Shown piece by piece: positions 34,893 to 43,134 of a stretch of 64,000 nucleotides of DNA (position 1 is its first letter; every line of letters starts with the position of its first letter). The position numbers and the translations under genes are program-made. Origin of the DNA: Propioniciclava sinopodophylli (lineage in GTDB: Bacteria > Actinomycetota > Actinomycetes > Propionibacteriales > Propionibacteriaceae); the NCBI RefSeq assembly GCF_004324755.1, contig NZ_SDMQ01000010.1, positions 59,840-123,839 on the forward strand, read 5' to 3'. The notes beneath the pieces were generated by a model. The model was not told the origin of the DNA and did not search any database. It was given only the letters and a program-made list of their open reading frames with translations.

Positions 34893-36755
34893 ATGGCCGG
34901 CCTGATCCACCCCGAGGACCTCGAGACGGTCCGCGAGCGGTCCCGGATCGACGACGTCGTCAGCTCCTTCGTGCAGCTGAAGCCGGCCGGCGGGGGAGCG
35001 CTGGTGGGCCTGTGCCCCTTCCACGACGAGAAGACGCCCAGCTTCCGGGTGACGCCCAGCAAGGGCTTCTACTACTGCTTCGGGTGCGGCGAGGGCGGCG
35101 ACGTCATCAAGTTCGTCCAGCAGATCAACAACATGGGCTTCACCGAGGCCGTCGAGTTCCTGGCCGACCGGGTCGGCATCCAGCTGCGCTACACCGACGG
35201 CGACGGCGGGCCCCGCCACGAGCCCGGCCTGCGCATGCGCGTGCTGGAGGCCAACCAGCTGGCCGCCGAGTTCTTCGCCGCCCAGCTCGCCAGCCCGCAC
35301 GCCGTCACCGGGCGGGTGTTCCTCGACGGTCGCGGCTTCACCCGCGAGCACGCCGAGCACTTCGGCATCGGCTTCGCCCCGCGCGGCGGGCGCGACCTGC
35401 TCAACCACCTGACCGCCAAGAAGTTCACCCGTGACGACCTGGTCAAGGCCGGGCTCGTGCGCGAGTCGGGTTGGGACTTCTTCCAGGGGCGACTCGTGTG
35501 GCCCATCCGGGACGCCGGCCGCTCCACGTTGGGCTTCGGCGCCCGGCGGCTGTTCGACGACGACCGGATGCCGGCGAAGTACCTCAACACCCCCGAGACG
35601 CTGGTCTACAAGAAGTCGCACGTCCTCTACGGGCTGGACCTGGCGCGCACCCACATCGGCAAGAAGAACCAGGCTGTCGTGGTCGAGGGCTACACCGACG
35701 TCATGGCCTGCCACATCGCCGGTGTCGACACCGCCGTTGCCTCGTGTGGCACGGCCTTCGGCGCGGACCACTCGCGGATGCTTTCGCGCCTCATGACGTC
35801 GGACGCGCTGGCCGGCGAGGTCGTCTTCACCTTCGACGGGGACGCCGCGGGCCAGGCCGCCGCCCTCAAGGTGTTCTCCTCGGACGCCACTTTCACCTCG
35901 CAGACCTACGTCGCCATCGAGCCGACCGGCCTGGACCCGTGCGACCTGCGCATCCAGGGCGGGGACGCCGCCGTGCGCGAGCTCGTTGCCCGGCGCGTTC
36001 CTCTGTACCGCTACGTGATGAAGAACACGCTCGAGAAGTACGACCTCGACCGGGCCGACGGGCGCCTGGCCGCGGTGCGCGCCGCCGCGCCGCTGGTGGC
36101 GTCGGTGCGGGACCGGTCCTTGGTCTCGGAGTACCTACGCGAGCTCGCGGGCATGGTCGGCATGGACACCGACACCGTGCGGGCCGAAGTGCAGCGGGCG
36201 AACAACCGCAAGGTCGCACCCGAGCCGGAGCGTGGGCTGCGGCAGGAGGCCCCGGCCGAGCCCGCGGCGTCCGGCCAGGTGGCGATGATGGAGCTGCCCG
36301 ACCCGTCCGACCGGCGCATCGCGACCGAGCGGGGCGTGCTCAAGGTGATGGTGCAGCACCCCAGCCTCTTCCCGGAGGACTGGGGCGGCATCACCGCCGA
36401 CGACTTCCAACACCCCAGCTACCGGCGCGTGTTCGAGGTGCTGACCGCCACCGACCGGAACGTCGGCGGGTTCGCCCAGGCGGTCGTCGACGGCATGGAC
36501 GACCCGGTCGGGCAACAGCTCGTCGTGGCCCTGTCGGTGGAGCCGCTGCTCGCCGAGCCCACCGGCGCCTACGCCCGCGAGTACGCCGCGCGGCTGCGGC
36601 TGGCCCATGTGGTGCGGGACATCAACGACCTCAAGTCGCGCCTCCAGCGCACCAACCCGGTCGAGGACCAGGCGAACTACAACCGCATGTTCGCGCAGCT
36701 GCTCGAGCTCGAGACCCGGCGTCGGGCCCTCGAACAGCACGCCGTCGGGAGCTGA
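34893..36755 (+). CDS. dnaG: DNA primase
   Basis: Primase of 620 residues that makes RNA primers at the replication fork. The CHC2 zinc site uses Cys41, His44, Cys62 and Cys65 (CPFHDEKTPSF, YYCFGCGEGGDVIKF). The catalytic core has LVWPIRDAGRSTLGFGARRL and PAKYLNTPET, Toprim VVEGYTDVMACH with EGYTD and FTFDGDAAG. A C-terminal helicase-binding domain follows. TACACT (34880-34885) ends 7 bases before the ATG. Confidence 0.96.
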   Translation: MAGLIHPEDLETVRERSRIDDVVSSFVQLKPAGGGALVGLCPFHDEKTPSFRVTPSKGFYYCFGCGEGGDVIKFVQQINNMGFTEAVEFLADRVGIQLRYTDGDGGPRHEPGLRMRVLEANQLAAEFFAAQLASPHAVTGRVFLDGRGFTREHAEHFGIGFAPRGGRDLLNHLTAKKFTRDDLVKAGLVRESGWDFFQGRLVWPIRDAGRSTLGFGARRLFDDDRMPAKYLNTPETLVYKKSHVLYGLDLARTHIGKKNQAVVVEGYTDVMACHIAGVDTAVASCGTAFGADHSRMLSRLMTSDALAGEVVFTFDGDAAGQAAALKVFSSDATFTSQTYVAIEPTGLDPCDLRIQGGDAAVRELVARRVPLYRYVMKNTLEKYDLDRADGRLAAVRAAAPLVASVRDRSLVSEYLRELAGMVGMDTDTVRAEVQRANNRKVAPEPERGLRQEAPAEPAASGQVAMMELPDPSDRRIATERGVLKVMVQHPSLFPEDWGGITADDFQHPSYRRVFEVLTATDRNVGGFAQAVVDGMDDPVGQQLVVALSVEPLLAEPTGAYAREYAARLRLAHVVRDINDLKSRLQRTNPVEDQANYNRMFAQLLELETRRRALEQHAVGS

Positions 36756-36852
36756 CGCAAGGGGTTCCGGCCAACAGGTGTTGTCCGGATGCTGCCTGTG
36801 GGTCCTGGTTTTCGGCTTCCGCGGGGCGGGGCGGTCCAGCAGGGTCGAGGCC

Positions 36853-37692
36853 ATGGACACCTTCACCCCCAGCGAGACCGTCCCCCTGCTCACCCGCGAC
36901 GAGGAGGTCGCCCTCCTGCGCCGCATGGACGCCGGCACCATCGCGGACGCCGTGCTGGCCGGACGACACCGGTCCTCCTGCGCCGCCACGCACGGCGAGC
37001 TCCTGCGGCTCGTCGAGGACGGCGAGGCCGCCCGCCGACGCTTCGTGGCGGCCAACATCGGGCTGGTGCGCTACGTCGTCCGGGCGGTGGCCGAGCGGAC
37101 GGGGCAGCCGCGCCGCGAGCTTTTCCAGGAGGGGATGGTGGGGCTGCTCGAGGCGCTCCCGCGCTTTGACCCGCGCCGCGGCAAGTTCGCCACGTGCGCG
37201 CTGCCGCAGATCCGCATGCGGGTGGGGGACGCCGCCGTCACCAACCAGGGGGCCCTCGGCCTGCCCGCCCGACGGGCGCGCCAGTGGCGCCGGGCCCGCG
37301 CGGCCGTCGGGGAGCTCACGTCGGCGCTCGCCCGGGAACCCCAGCTGGACGAGATCGCCGTCGCGACGGGGGAGACCTGCTCCGTCGTCCGCACCCTGCT
37401 GGCGTTCACGCCCGTCGTGCCGCTGGACCGGGACGATCCGCGCTGGCTGGACCTGTGCGCCGCGCCCGACGCCGACGACGAGCACGACCCGGCCCTGGTG
37501 CGCGGCCTGTTGCGGCGGCTGGATGACTTCGACCTGAACGTGGTGGCGCAGCTGTACGGCCTGGACGGTCCGGCCCGCACGCACGCCGAGGTCGCCGGGA
37601 TCACCGGACGCAGCGAGTCGACCATCCGCCGGGCCGAGCGTCGGGCGCTCGCGCTGATGAGGGCGGGGGAGGCAATGCGGGCCGCCGCGTGA
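36853..37692 (+). CDS. Sigma-70 family RNA polymerase sigma factor (short form)
   Basis: A 279-residue sigma factor. Region 2 includes RRRFVAANIGLVRYVVRAV and RELFQEGMVGLLEALPRFD; region 4 ends with an HTH, THAEVAGITGRSESTIRRAERRAL. The length and region 1.2-like start (TRDEEVALLRRMDAG) suggest a group 2-like alternative factor rather than the housekeeping one. It follows dnaG by about 100 bp and may share its transcript. Confidence 0.8.
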   Translation: MDTFTPSETVPLLTRDEEVALLRRMDAGTIADAVLAGRHRSSCAATHGELLRLVEDGEAARRRFVAANIGLVRYVVRAVAERTGQPRRELFQEGMVGLLEALPRFDPRRGKFATCALPQIRMRVGDAAVTNQGALGLPARRARQWRRARAAVGELTSALAREPQLDEIAVATGETCSVVRTLLAFTPVVPLDRDDPRWLDLCAAPDADDEHDPALVRGLLRRLDDFDLNVVAQLYGLDGPARTHAEVAGITGRSESTIRRAERRALALMRAGEAMRAAA

Positions 37693-37712
37693 AGGTTGGC
37701 ACAATGGGGGAC

Positions 37713-38219
37713 GTGAAGCTCTTCTCCCGCAACGCCCTGCCCGCCGACGCCGCCGGCCACCTCGACGCCACGGTCGGACGCCGACGTCAAGTCCTCGCGT
37801 GGGCGCGTACCGAGGACGGCTACCTCATCGGGTTGCGCGACCGGCTCGTGCGCATCGCTTCCGAGGAGGTGACCGAGCTCGGGTGGCACGACATCCTGCG
37901 CGGGGGCTGGGACGACGAGAACAAGACCATGCGCTGGACCGTCATGTCGACGGGCGAGAAGGTCTCCGTGCCGCTGGTCGAGCCGCGGTCGTTCCCGGAG
38001 GTGTTCAAGGAGCGCGTCGAGGCCACGTTCCTGTTCCAGACGTCGGTGTACCCCAAGCCGGGCAAGACCGTCACCATCAGCGCCCGGCGCAACCTCATGG
38101 ACGAGCACTCGCCTGTGTTGTGGACGGCCCACCCGGCCATGGGCGTGCGCATGGACGAGGAGACGATCGCCTTCACCGAGGCGGAGCTGGGGCGCCTCCG
38201 CGCCGAGTATGCGTTCTGA
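37713..38219 (+). CDS. Conserved protein of unknown function next to the sigma gene
   Basis: A 168-residue soluble protein, mostly beta in appearance (VLAWARTEDGYLIGLRDRLV, KTVTISARRNLMDEHSPVLW). I do not recognise a named domain. GTG 37713 is preferred over ATG 37704 or GTG 37689 because CACAAT ends 7 bases before it, the leaderless spacing used elsewhere here, and the N-terminus KLFSRNALPADAAG is natural. Confidence 0.6.
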   Translation: MKLFSRNALPADAAGHLDATVGRRRQVLAWARTEDGYLIGLRDRLVRIASEEVTELGWHDILRGGWDDENKTMRWTVMSTGEKVSVPLVEPRSFPEVFKERVEATFLFQTSVYPKPGKTVTISARRNLMDEHSPVLWTAHPAMGVRMDEETIAFTEAELGRLRAEYAF

Positions 38220-38258
38220 CCAACTCTTTGGTAGTGTTCCTTCTCGCGCGCAGAGCGA

Positions 38259-38334
38259 TCCCCTGTAGCTCAATTGGCAGAGCATCTGACTGTTAATCAG
38301 AGGGTTACTGGTTCGAGTCCAGTCGGGGGAGCCA
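38259..38334 (+). tRNA. tRNA-Asn (anticodon GTT)
   Basis: Acceptor TCCCCTG pairs with CGGGGGA, the anticodon arm is TCTGA-CTGTTAA-TCAGA with anticodon GTT, the T arm is ACTGG-TTCGAGT-CCAGT, and CCA is encoded (38332-38334). The 3' half is the integration site of the adjoining element; the gene remains whole. Confidence 0.96.
38307..38334 (+). repeat. attL: 28-bp tRNA-Asn 3' end
   Basis: The last 28 bases of tRNA-Asn (T arm through CCA) recur exactly at 46819-46846. The base before the repeat differs (T versus G), as do the bases after it. This is the crossover region of a tyrosine-recombinase element. Confidence 0.9.
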
Positions 38335-38381
38335 GCCAAAACCGCTACCACAAGGGGAAACGACCCTGAGGGGTTGGTAGC

Positions 38382-38405
38382 GGGGGAGGATTGGGGGAGG
38401 ATTTC
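38382..38405 (+). repeat. Left copy of tandem 11-bp repeat (likely arm-type integrase site)
   Basis: GGGGGAGGATT occurs twice in a row, followed by TC, 48 bp inside the left att. The same doublet, in the same orientation, is at 46659-46682 near the right att. Confidence 0.6.
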
Positions 38406-38449
38406 AGCCCCCTTGGTCAAGGTGAGACGCCCGGAAGGGACCGCACGCC

Positions 38450-39160
38450 ATGACCACCAACACCTGCACGAACACCCGCTGCGACCGACCGGCCACGCAC
38501 GCCGTCGAGTTCCCGCGCTCGTCTCCGATTGACCCGACGCCGTTCACCCGGTTGCAGTGCGAGACGCACGCCCGGCGCAACGTTGAGCAGCTCGGGGCGA
38601 CCATGACCGACCTGCCCGGCGTCGAGGCGGACGCCCGGCCGGTCGTCGAGGGTGACGCCTTCCTCGACGCGGCCCGCGCCTATGTGGCTCGCTGGCGCAC
38701 CGTGTCCCGGTTCACCGGCGCCGAACCCGTCGGCGAGGCGGGTGCCGTCCGGGTCTGGTACGTCGGCCCGTCGGCCGCTCGGGCCCGTGACGGGCAGCCG
38801 ATCGAGGCCGAGTTTTGTGAGGTCGTGGGCGCCTGGGAGCTGGCCCGCGAGCTGGCGCCCGAATCCGGCGGAGTCGAGGCGGTCGAGGTCGAGCCGGACT
38901 GGGCTGAACTGCTGCGCCTCACCCGTAACCGCCTGTTGGCCGAGCTCGTGAGCACCGATGTTGCTCGGGTCGGGCTGTCGGTCGAGCAGGCCGCAGAACG
39001 CGCCCGGATCGCTCCTGAGACGCTCGCGCGGCGTCTGGCGGGGGAGACCTTCACCATGCCCGAGTTGGGGGCGCTGGCGGACGTGTGCGGCGTCCGGGCG
39101 TCGACGTGGATCACGTCCGTAGACAACACGCTCGCCGACGCACGTAAGGTGGCCTCATGA
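38450..39160 (+). CDS. Unknown protein with C-terminal HTH-like segment
   Basis: A 236-residue protein. The N-terminus has CTNTRCDRPATHAV and a further Cys and His (LQCETHARR), a possible zinc knuckle at about 6-45. The C-terminus (about 180-225; LSVEQAAERARIAPETLARRL) looks like an HTH. It may be a regulator of the element. SD GAAGGGA is about 10 bases upstream. The stop overlaps the next small gene as ATGA. Confidence 0.55.
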   Translation: MTTNTCTNTRCDRPATHAVEFPRSSPIDPTPFTRLQCETHARRNVEQLGATMTDLPGVEADARPVVEGDAFLDAARAYVARWRTVSRFTGAEPVGEAGAVRVWYVGPSAARARDGQPIEAEFCEVVGAWELARELAPESGGVEAVEVEPDWAELLRLTRNRLLAELVSTDVARVGLSVEQAAERARIAPETLARRLAGETFTMPELGALADVCGVRASTWITSVDNTLADARKVAS

Positions 39161-39276
39161 GGCGCGTCGTGGCGGTCGGGTTGGCCCTGTTCGGGCTGCT
39201 CGCAGTCGTGTCGGTCGTCCTGCTCACCCTCGCCGTGCTGGCGTGGGAACGCATGTATCCGGGCTTCATCGGTTGA
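39157..39276 (+). CDS. 39-residue single-span membrane protein
   Basis: The ATG overlaps the preceding stop. The peptide starts MRRVVAVGLALFGLLAVVS, continues as a hydrophobic helix of about 25 residues and ends ERMYPGFIG. Two arginines at the N-terminus and the single span resemble phage holin-like or small regulatory membrane peptides. No function is assigned. Confidence 0.5.
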   Translation: MRRVVAVGLALFGLLAVVSVVLLTLAVLAWERMYPGFIG

Positions 39277-39285
39277 AACGCGAAG

Positions 39286-39323
39286 AACGCCCCCGCCCCC
39301 GAAGCAACGGGAGCGGGGGCGTT
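39286..39323. terminator. Bidirectional terminator between convergent genes
   Basis: AACGCCCCCGC (39286-39296) pairs perfectly with GCGGGGGCGTT (39313-39323), with A-rich and T-rich flanks, so it can stop transcripts from both sides. Confidence 0.8.
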
Positions 39324-39331
39324 TCGCCTGG

Positions 39332-39778
39332 TCAGGCGTATCGGAGCTTCTGCCAAGTCGCGATGCCGACGAGACCGTCGGCTCTCAGCCCTACCCGGCG
39401 CTGGTACCACACGATCACGGCGTGCGACGCGTTGCCGAGGATGCCGTCGACGGACAGCGACGCCGGCACACCGGACGCGCCGCGCGCGCGGGCGTCCCTC
39501 ATGGCGCGGTTCAGGAGCTCCTGAATCTTCGCGGGGGCGCTGCCGCGGCCGTTCGCGAAGTTCCTCGAACGCCACGAGCCGGTCGACCAGAGGCGGCCGT
39601 CGATGAGCTTGTCCGCCTTGCGGCCCTCACGATCCACTGCGCGTGCCCGGGTGGGGTCGTTCCTGCCCCAGACCCCGGACGTCTCGCCACAACTCGTGCC
39701 CGTCGGCCCGTCACCGCAGTAGATCGCGCGCGGGTAGACCTCGTTCCAGTTCATGTCAAAGTTCATTGCTTCCACCAT
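39332..39778 (-). CDS. Protein with C-terminal peptidoglycan-binding domain
   Basis: A 148-residue protein whose last 45 residues fit the PG_binding_1 fold (SVDGILGNASHAVIVWYQRR, then DGLVGIATWQKL). The first 100 residues have no recognised catalytic domain and no signal peptide. In phages this domain is usually part of an endolysin, so this may be a lysis relic or a virion-associated protein. It converges on the small membrane protein gene. Confidence 0.6.
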   Translation of the reverse strand: MVEAMNFDMNWNEVYPRAIYCGDGPTGTSCGETSGVWGRNDPTRARAVDREGRKADKLIDGRLWSTGSWRSRNFANGRGSAPAKIQELLNRAMRDARARGASGVPASLSVDGILGNASHAVIVWYQRRVGLRADGLVGIATWQKLRYA

Positions 39779-40145
39779 CTTTCAGTTGTTTGGGCGGCAC
39801 GTTCGCGCAGCCCTGTTGACCCGTTGCCCGGCCGGGCGACGGGAGTTCGAAGGGGGTTAGGCTCGGCCTGGTGACATACGCCGACGACGGGGGCGAATAG
39901 CGCGGGTACTCATGCCCTTCGGCGGACAAGGACGCCAAGCTGGCGCGTCGACTGATCGTGAAGACGGAGACGTCCCAACGCTGGGCGGCAACGGGCCGCC
40001 CAGGAACATTCACCCGGCCCGAGTACTCCAAACGGGGGAGAAGTGTCGCAGGCGTCGCGGGGGGTCTGGGTTCTGGCGCCGGCAGATTCCGCAGCTACTC
40101 CCCGACGCTGTTGGACCCTCCCCCCAGGGGGTCCCCCACCCCCCT
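39779..40145. other. 367-bp gap without a supported gene
   Basis: A near-perfect palindrome, CCGTTGCCCGG followed by CCGGGCGACGG (39821-39842, one mismatch), probably ends or regulates a transcript. A 91-codon minus-strand frame overlaps the region but has no good start site. Confidence 0.4.
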
Positions 40146-40481
40146 CTAGCGGCGTCGTGCTTGGGCTCGTTGGGCTTCGGCTTGGGTCTTGATGTTGTGG
40201 CACGGCTCGCACATTGGTTGGCCGTTGGTGATGGGATCGTTGCTGCCACCTTCGGCAATCGGGATGACGTGATCGGCGACTGTCGCGGGTTGGCCGCAGT
40301 CGACGCAGCGCACGCCGGGACGGATGATCGCTGCCCGGAACGCGTGGCGTTCGGCTCGGGTGAGTTGCACGCGGCTGGGGCTGGGGTGGGACACCCAGCC
40401 GGGGGCGGGCTTGTGGGCGTCGCAGTACGTGCCGCGGGTTGGGGTTGAGCATCGGGCGCACAGTTTGGGGGCGCGTGGCAT
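40146..40481 (-). CDS. HNH endonuclease
   Basis: A 111-residue HNH nuclease: CARCSTPTRGTYCDAH and CVDCGQPATVADHVIPIAEGG, with DHVIP the H of the fold, then NGQPMCEPCHNIKT with the zinc Cys pair. Small HNH proteins of this type often sit next to phage terminases and help packaging, but no terminase is present. The start is preceded by about 310 bp of structured DNA. Confidence 0.85.
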   Translation of the reverse strand: MPRAPKLCARCSTPTRGTYCDAHKPAPGWVSHPSPSRVQLTRAERHAFRAAIIRPGVRCVDCGQPATVADHVIPIAEGGSNDPITNGQPMCEPCHNIKTQAEAQRAQARRR

Positions 40482-40624
40482 GGCGTGTCCTGTCTGTTCT
40501 TTGGGTGATCGGGCCGGGCGCCGTGGCGGAAAGGAGGCACCACGCGCGCCCGGCCGACCCTTCCGCCCGTCGCGCGCCGGGCGGGTTGCGGGCCGAATCG
40601 GCGGCCCGCAAGTCGAGGGGGTGT

Positions 40625-40674
40625 GGGCCCGGCCACCTACGAAGTAGCGCCCGCTACTCGTGGCGGCCGGGCCC
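40625..40674. repeat. Long hairpin upstream of the HNH gene
   Basis: GGGCCCGGCC (40625-40634) pairs with GGCCGGGCCC (40665-40674). Inside, ACGAAGTAGC pairs with GCTACTCGT around a GCCC loop with one unpaired base. Nearly all 50 bases are paired. It could be a terminator, an RNA element or a replication signal. Confidence 0.55.
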
Positions 40675-40752
40675 GGTCCGGGTCGGGTCGACGGTCACCA
40701 CGCGAACGGCACCGCACACGGCGCGCGCGTGGTGGGACTCTCGGCCCGGACT

Positions 40753-40788
40753 GCGGACGCCCCCCACCCACCCCTTGGGGGCGTCCGC
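40753..40788 (-). terminator. 12-bp perfect hairpin after the 317-residue gene
   Basis: GCGGACGCCCCC (40753-40764) pairs with GGGGGCGTCCGC (40777-40788), 6 bp past the stop of the gene at 40794. Confidence 0.75.
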
Positions 40789-40793
40789 GTGTC

Positions 40794-41747
40794 TCACAGG
40801 TTGTCGACGTCGGCGGCGGTGAGAGTGCCGACTGCGGCACGCTTGGCGATGCTGCTGCCCCGCGGGAGCTTGGCCGGCTCCGGTTCGGGGGTGCGGCGGG
40901 CATCTTCGACGCTGCGGAGGGCGGCGCCGGCCTGTCGCATGACGTGGGCACGGAACTGCCAGGGCGGCATGCTCCGGTAGACGTGCGCGTACTGGTTCAG
41001 CGTCTCGGCCTTCTGCGGGTTGGTGTACCAGCGGCGTGCACCGTAGCCGGGCCCTCGCTGGGCGTTGGTGACGTCGTCGCCGGGCAGGACGCCCCACGGG
41101 GTGGCGTGCCGCACGAACTCGGCGACGATGTCGCGGCGGGCGGCTTCGGCTTCGAGCGCGAACCACACGTCCGACAGGTTCGCGCGGGTGGCGTCCTCGA
41201 GGGTTCGCACCCCCGCCTCGGTCAGCTTGTCGGCGGCGTCCAGGTAAGCGGCCACGCTGTCGGCGTAGACGCGTTGGAGCTCGGCGAACGTGTGGGCGGC
41301 ATGTGCGCGGAGGGCGGCCAGGGCGCCGGCTGCGGCCGCGAGGTGAGCACGGCCCCAGATTCGACCGCCGGCGGCGCGTTCGGTGTCGTTCGTCGCGCGA
41401 ACGCTCGCGGACACGGTGCCGGCGGCGTCGTCGTAGTCGGTGGCGTCGCCGATCATGCGAGCGGCGGCGCGTTCGTCCAGAGTTGCGGACGCCTGCCATT
41501 TGGCGGCCCATGCTTCGATGCGCGCCGCCCGGTCGAGGGCGTCGACAACGTCGGCGTACGGTTCGGGGTCGAGGCCGAACACGTCGAGCAGGACGTCGAG
41601 GAACTGGCCGGTTTGGCTGTGCAGGTCGAACCTGTCAGCGCCGGCTGCACTGTGCGACACGGGCGAGAGTTCGCGCCGGATCGCGTCGGCGCTCATCGTG
41701 GCGAACCGGGAGGGGGTGCGGGTCGTGGCAGACATTGCCGTCACCAC
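40794..41747 (-). CDS. Unknown helical protein of the tRNA-Asn element
   Basis: A 317-residue, Ala-rich, mostly helical protein with no motif I recognise (AAGALAALRAHAAHTFAELQ). It could be a phage structural or regulatory protein. The GTG at 41747 overlaps the stop of the preceding 57-residue gene; an ATG at 41735 is the alternative. It is the end of a leftward operon before a strong terminator. Confidence 0.6.
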   Translation of the reverse strand: MVTAMSATTRTPSRFATMSADAIRRELSPVSHSAAGADRFDLHSQTGQFLDVLLDVFGLDPEPYADVVDALDRAARIEAWAAKWQASATLDERAAARMIGDATDYDDAAGTVSASVRATNDTERAAGGRIWGRAHLAAAAGALAALRAHAAHTFAELQRVYADSVAAYLDAADKLTEAGVRTLEDATRANLSDVWFALEAEAARRDIVAEFVRHATPWGVLPGDDVTNAQRGPGYGARRWYTNPQKAETLNQYAHVYRSMPPWQFRAHVMRQAGAALRSVEDARRTPEPEPAKLPRGSSIAKRAAVGTLTAADVDNL

Positions 41748-41914
41748 CCGAACGCGTCGCGCACCAGGTCGCGCGCGGTCGGCTCGGCGGGATTGTCCCG
41801 CTTCGGGGCGGGGCGTCCGAGCACGTCGGCGACGATCTGCGCGGCGTCCGGGTCGGGGGTGCTGTTGGTGTCGGGGGTGCTGTTGGTGTCGGGGGTGCTG
41901 TCACTGTCGGACAT
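41741..41914 (-). CDS. 57-residue acidic protein with TPDTNS repeats
   Basis: The frame reads MSDSDSTPDTNSTPDTNSTP, then a short helix-like end DLVRDAFGW. The N-terminus holds near-exact seven-residue repeats. SD GGAACCCCCC is weak. It sits in the overlapping operon between the HTH gene and the 317-residue gene. Unknown function. Confidence 0.5.
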   Translation of the reverse strand: MSDSDSTPDTNSTPDTNSTPDPDAAQIVADVLGRPAPKRDNPAEPTARDLVRDAFGW

Positions 41915-42314
41915 GGGGGGTTCCTTCGGTCAGTTGGTGGCCGGTGCGGCCGGCGAGGTGTTCACGGACGGCGCGAGCGGAGACGAGCCACCGGCCGCCC
42001 ACGTTCCGGCCGCTGAGCTTGGCGGCCATGCGGCGGACGGTGCGGGGGGTGACGCCGAGAAGCTCGGCGGCCTCGCTGGTGGTCATGTGTTCATCGTGTC
42101 GGGCCGGTTCCGCGGTGGTGTCCGCGTGCGGTCGTGGGGACACGGACGCGGACGCGGCCGGCTCGAACGTGTGGGCCAACCGTTCTAGGTCCGGGTGTGC
42201 GGGGTGGCCCTCTAGCCGGCGCGTACGCCGTGCGGTGTGCACGGCGTACGCGAGGACTTCGAGGTCCCGCCCAGACACAATGAGGGCGTCACGGACGCGG
42301 GCGGCCGGGGTCAC
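41901..42314 (-). CDS. HTH (MerR/HTH_17-like) DNA-binding protein
   Basis: A 137-residue protein. The last 60 residues have MTTSEAAELLGVTPRTVRRM and SGRNVGGRWLVSARAVREHL, the excisionase/helix-turn-helix 17 type. The first half is unrecognised. The GTG start at 42314 overlaps the AP2 stop (GTGA). It may be an excisionase or regulator. Confidence 0.65.
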   Translation of the reverse strand: MTPAARVRDALIVSGRDLEVLAYAVHTARRTRRLEGHPAHPDLERLAHTFEPAASASVSPRPHADTTAEPARHDEHMTTSEAAELLGVTPRTVRRMAAKLSGRNVGGRWLVSARAVREHLAGRTGHQLTEGTPHVRQ

Positions 42315-42637
42315 CGGGGGCCCTCGTTGTCGAGCGCGTCGAGGATGCCGCGCCAATCGGCGCCCGTGAGGTTGTCGCAACCCGCGAACGGGTCGAACTC
42401 CGGGGCGTCCTTGGCGTTGGTCCAGGCTTGGGGCCCGTACATGTCGAGGGCGGCGGCGTCGTAGGCGCGTGCCGCGTCTTCGGGCGTGTCGAACATGCCG
42501 AGATGGACGCGGGCGATCCGGGCGCGCCACCGGGTGCCGTGCTTCTGCACGCCCTTCCATCCGACGGTGTTGTCGCTGCGCATGCGGGCGCGTTGCACTT
42601 CGGCCGATGTGGCGCCGGGGCCGGGCCGGCGGCTCAT
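42311..42637 (-). CDS. AP2-domain DNA-binding protein
   Basis: A 108-residue protein with an AP2/ERF-type beta-sheet DNA-binding domain: GWKGVQKHGTRWRARI, HLGMFDTPEDAARAYDAA, LDMYGPQAWTN (about 26-75). In phages these accompany HNH nucleases or act as regulators. ATGA overlap with the gene upstream. The start is 42637, after CGGGAAGACCC. Confidence 0.8.
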   Translation of the reverse strand: MSRRPGPGATSAEVQRARMRSDNTVGWKGVQKHGTRWRARIARVHLGMFDTPEDAARAYDAAALDMYGPQAWTNAKDAPEFDPFAGCDNLTGADWRGILDALDNEGPR

Positions 42638-43134
42638 CGGGTCTTCCCGTTCCGGCCGCGGCGGCGGGCGCGGTGCGCTCGATGTGTGGGCCACTTGTCC
42701 CCGGTGCGTGCGGGTGCGGAGTCGGCGTGCCCGAGTGCCAGCCTGATCCGGGCGTCCAAGGTGAGCGGCTGGGGTTGGTGGGCGGGCCCGGTGTTGCGGA
42801 CCGTGGGTCGCGGAGCGGTCCGTTCGGTGCCCTGGGCGGCCTGTGGGGCGCGACCCCCGCCCCGGACGTCGGTACGGGCCGGGGCGTCCGCGCCGATCCT
42901 GCGGACGCCTGCGGCGTCCTGCGTGGAGTTCGGTGCCGTGCGCCCGCGGTAGCGTCCGACCGTGACGGGACGGCCGGCCCTCTGCGGGCCCTGGTCAGCC
43001 GCCCGCGGGTTGCGGCCCGTGGGTCGGGTCTGGGGCTGCTCGGTTGTCTGGCGGGCGCCTGCGGCCGCTGACGTGGTATCGCGGGTCGCTCCCCCGGTAC
43101 GGGTGCGGGTGCGGGCGTGGTGCTCGGTCATCAT
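42634..43134 (-). CDS. Basic, low-complexity unknown protein
   Basis: A 166-residue protein rich in Arg, Thr, Ala, Gly and Pro, probably disordered; TLDARIRLALGHADSAP near the C-terminus is the only orderly part. It is held in the operon by ATGA-type overlaps on both sides. Start 43134 or 43131. Nucleic-acid binding is possible from charge alone. Confidence 0.45.
   Translation of the reverse strand: MMTEHHARTRTRTGGATRDTTSAAAGARQTTEQPQTRPTGRNPRAADQGPQRAGRPVTVGRYRGRTAPNSTQDAAGVRRIGADAPARTDVRGGGRAPQAAQGTERTAPRPTVRNTGPAHQPQPLTLDARIRLALGHADSAPARTGDKWPTHRAHRARRRGRNGKTR

Noticed and set aside
39756..40031. 91-residue minus-strand ORF
   Set aside because: No ribosome site and no recognisable fold; crosses the start of the peptidoglycan-binding gene.
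40146..40674. HEARO/OMEGA-type RNA with HNH protein
   Set aside because: The HNH protein is the small phage type without RuvC parts, and only one hairpin is seen.
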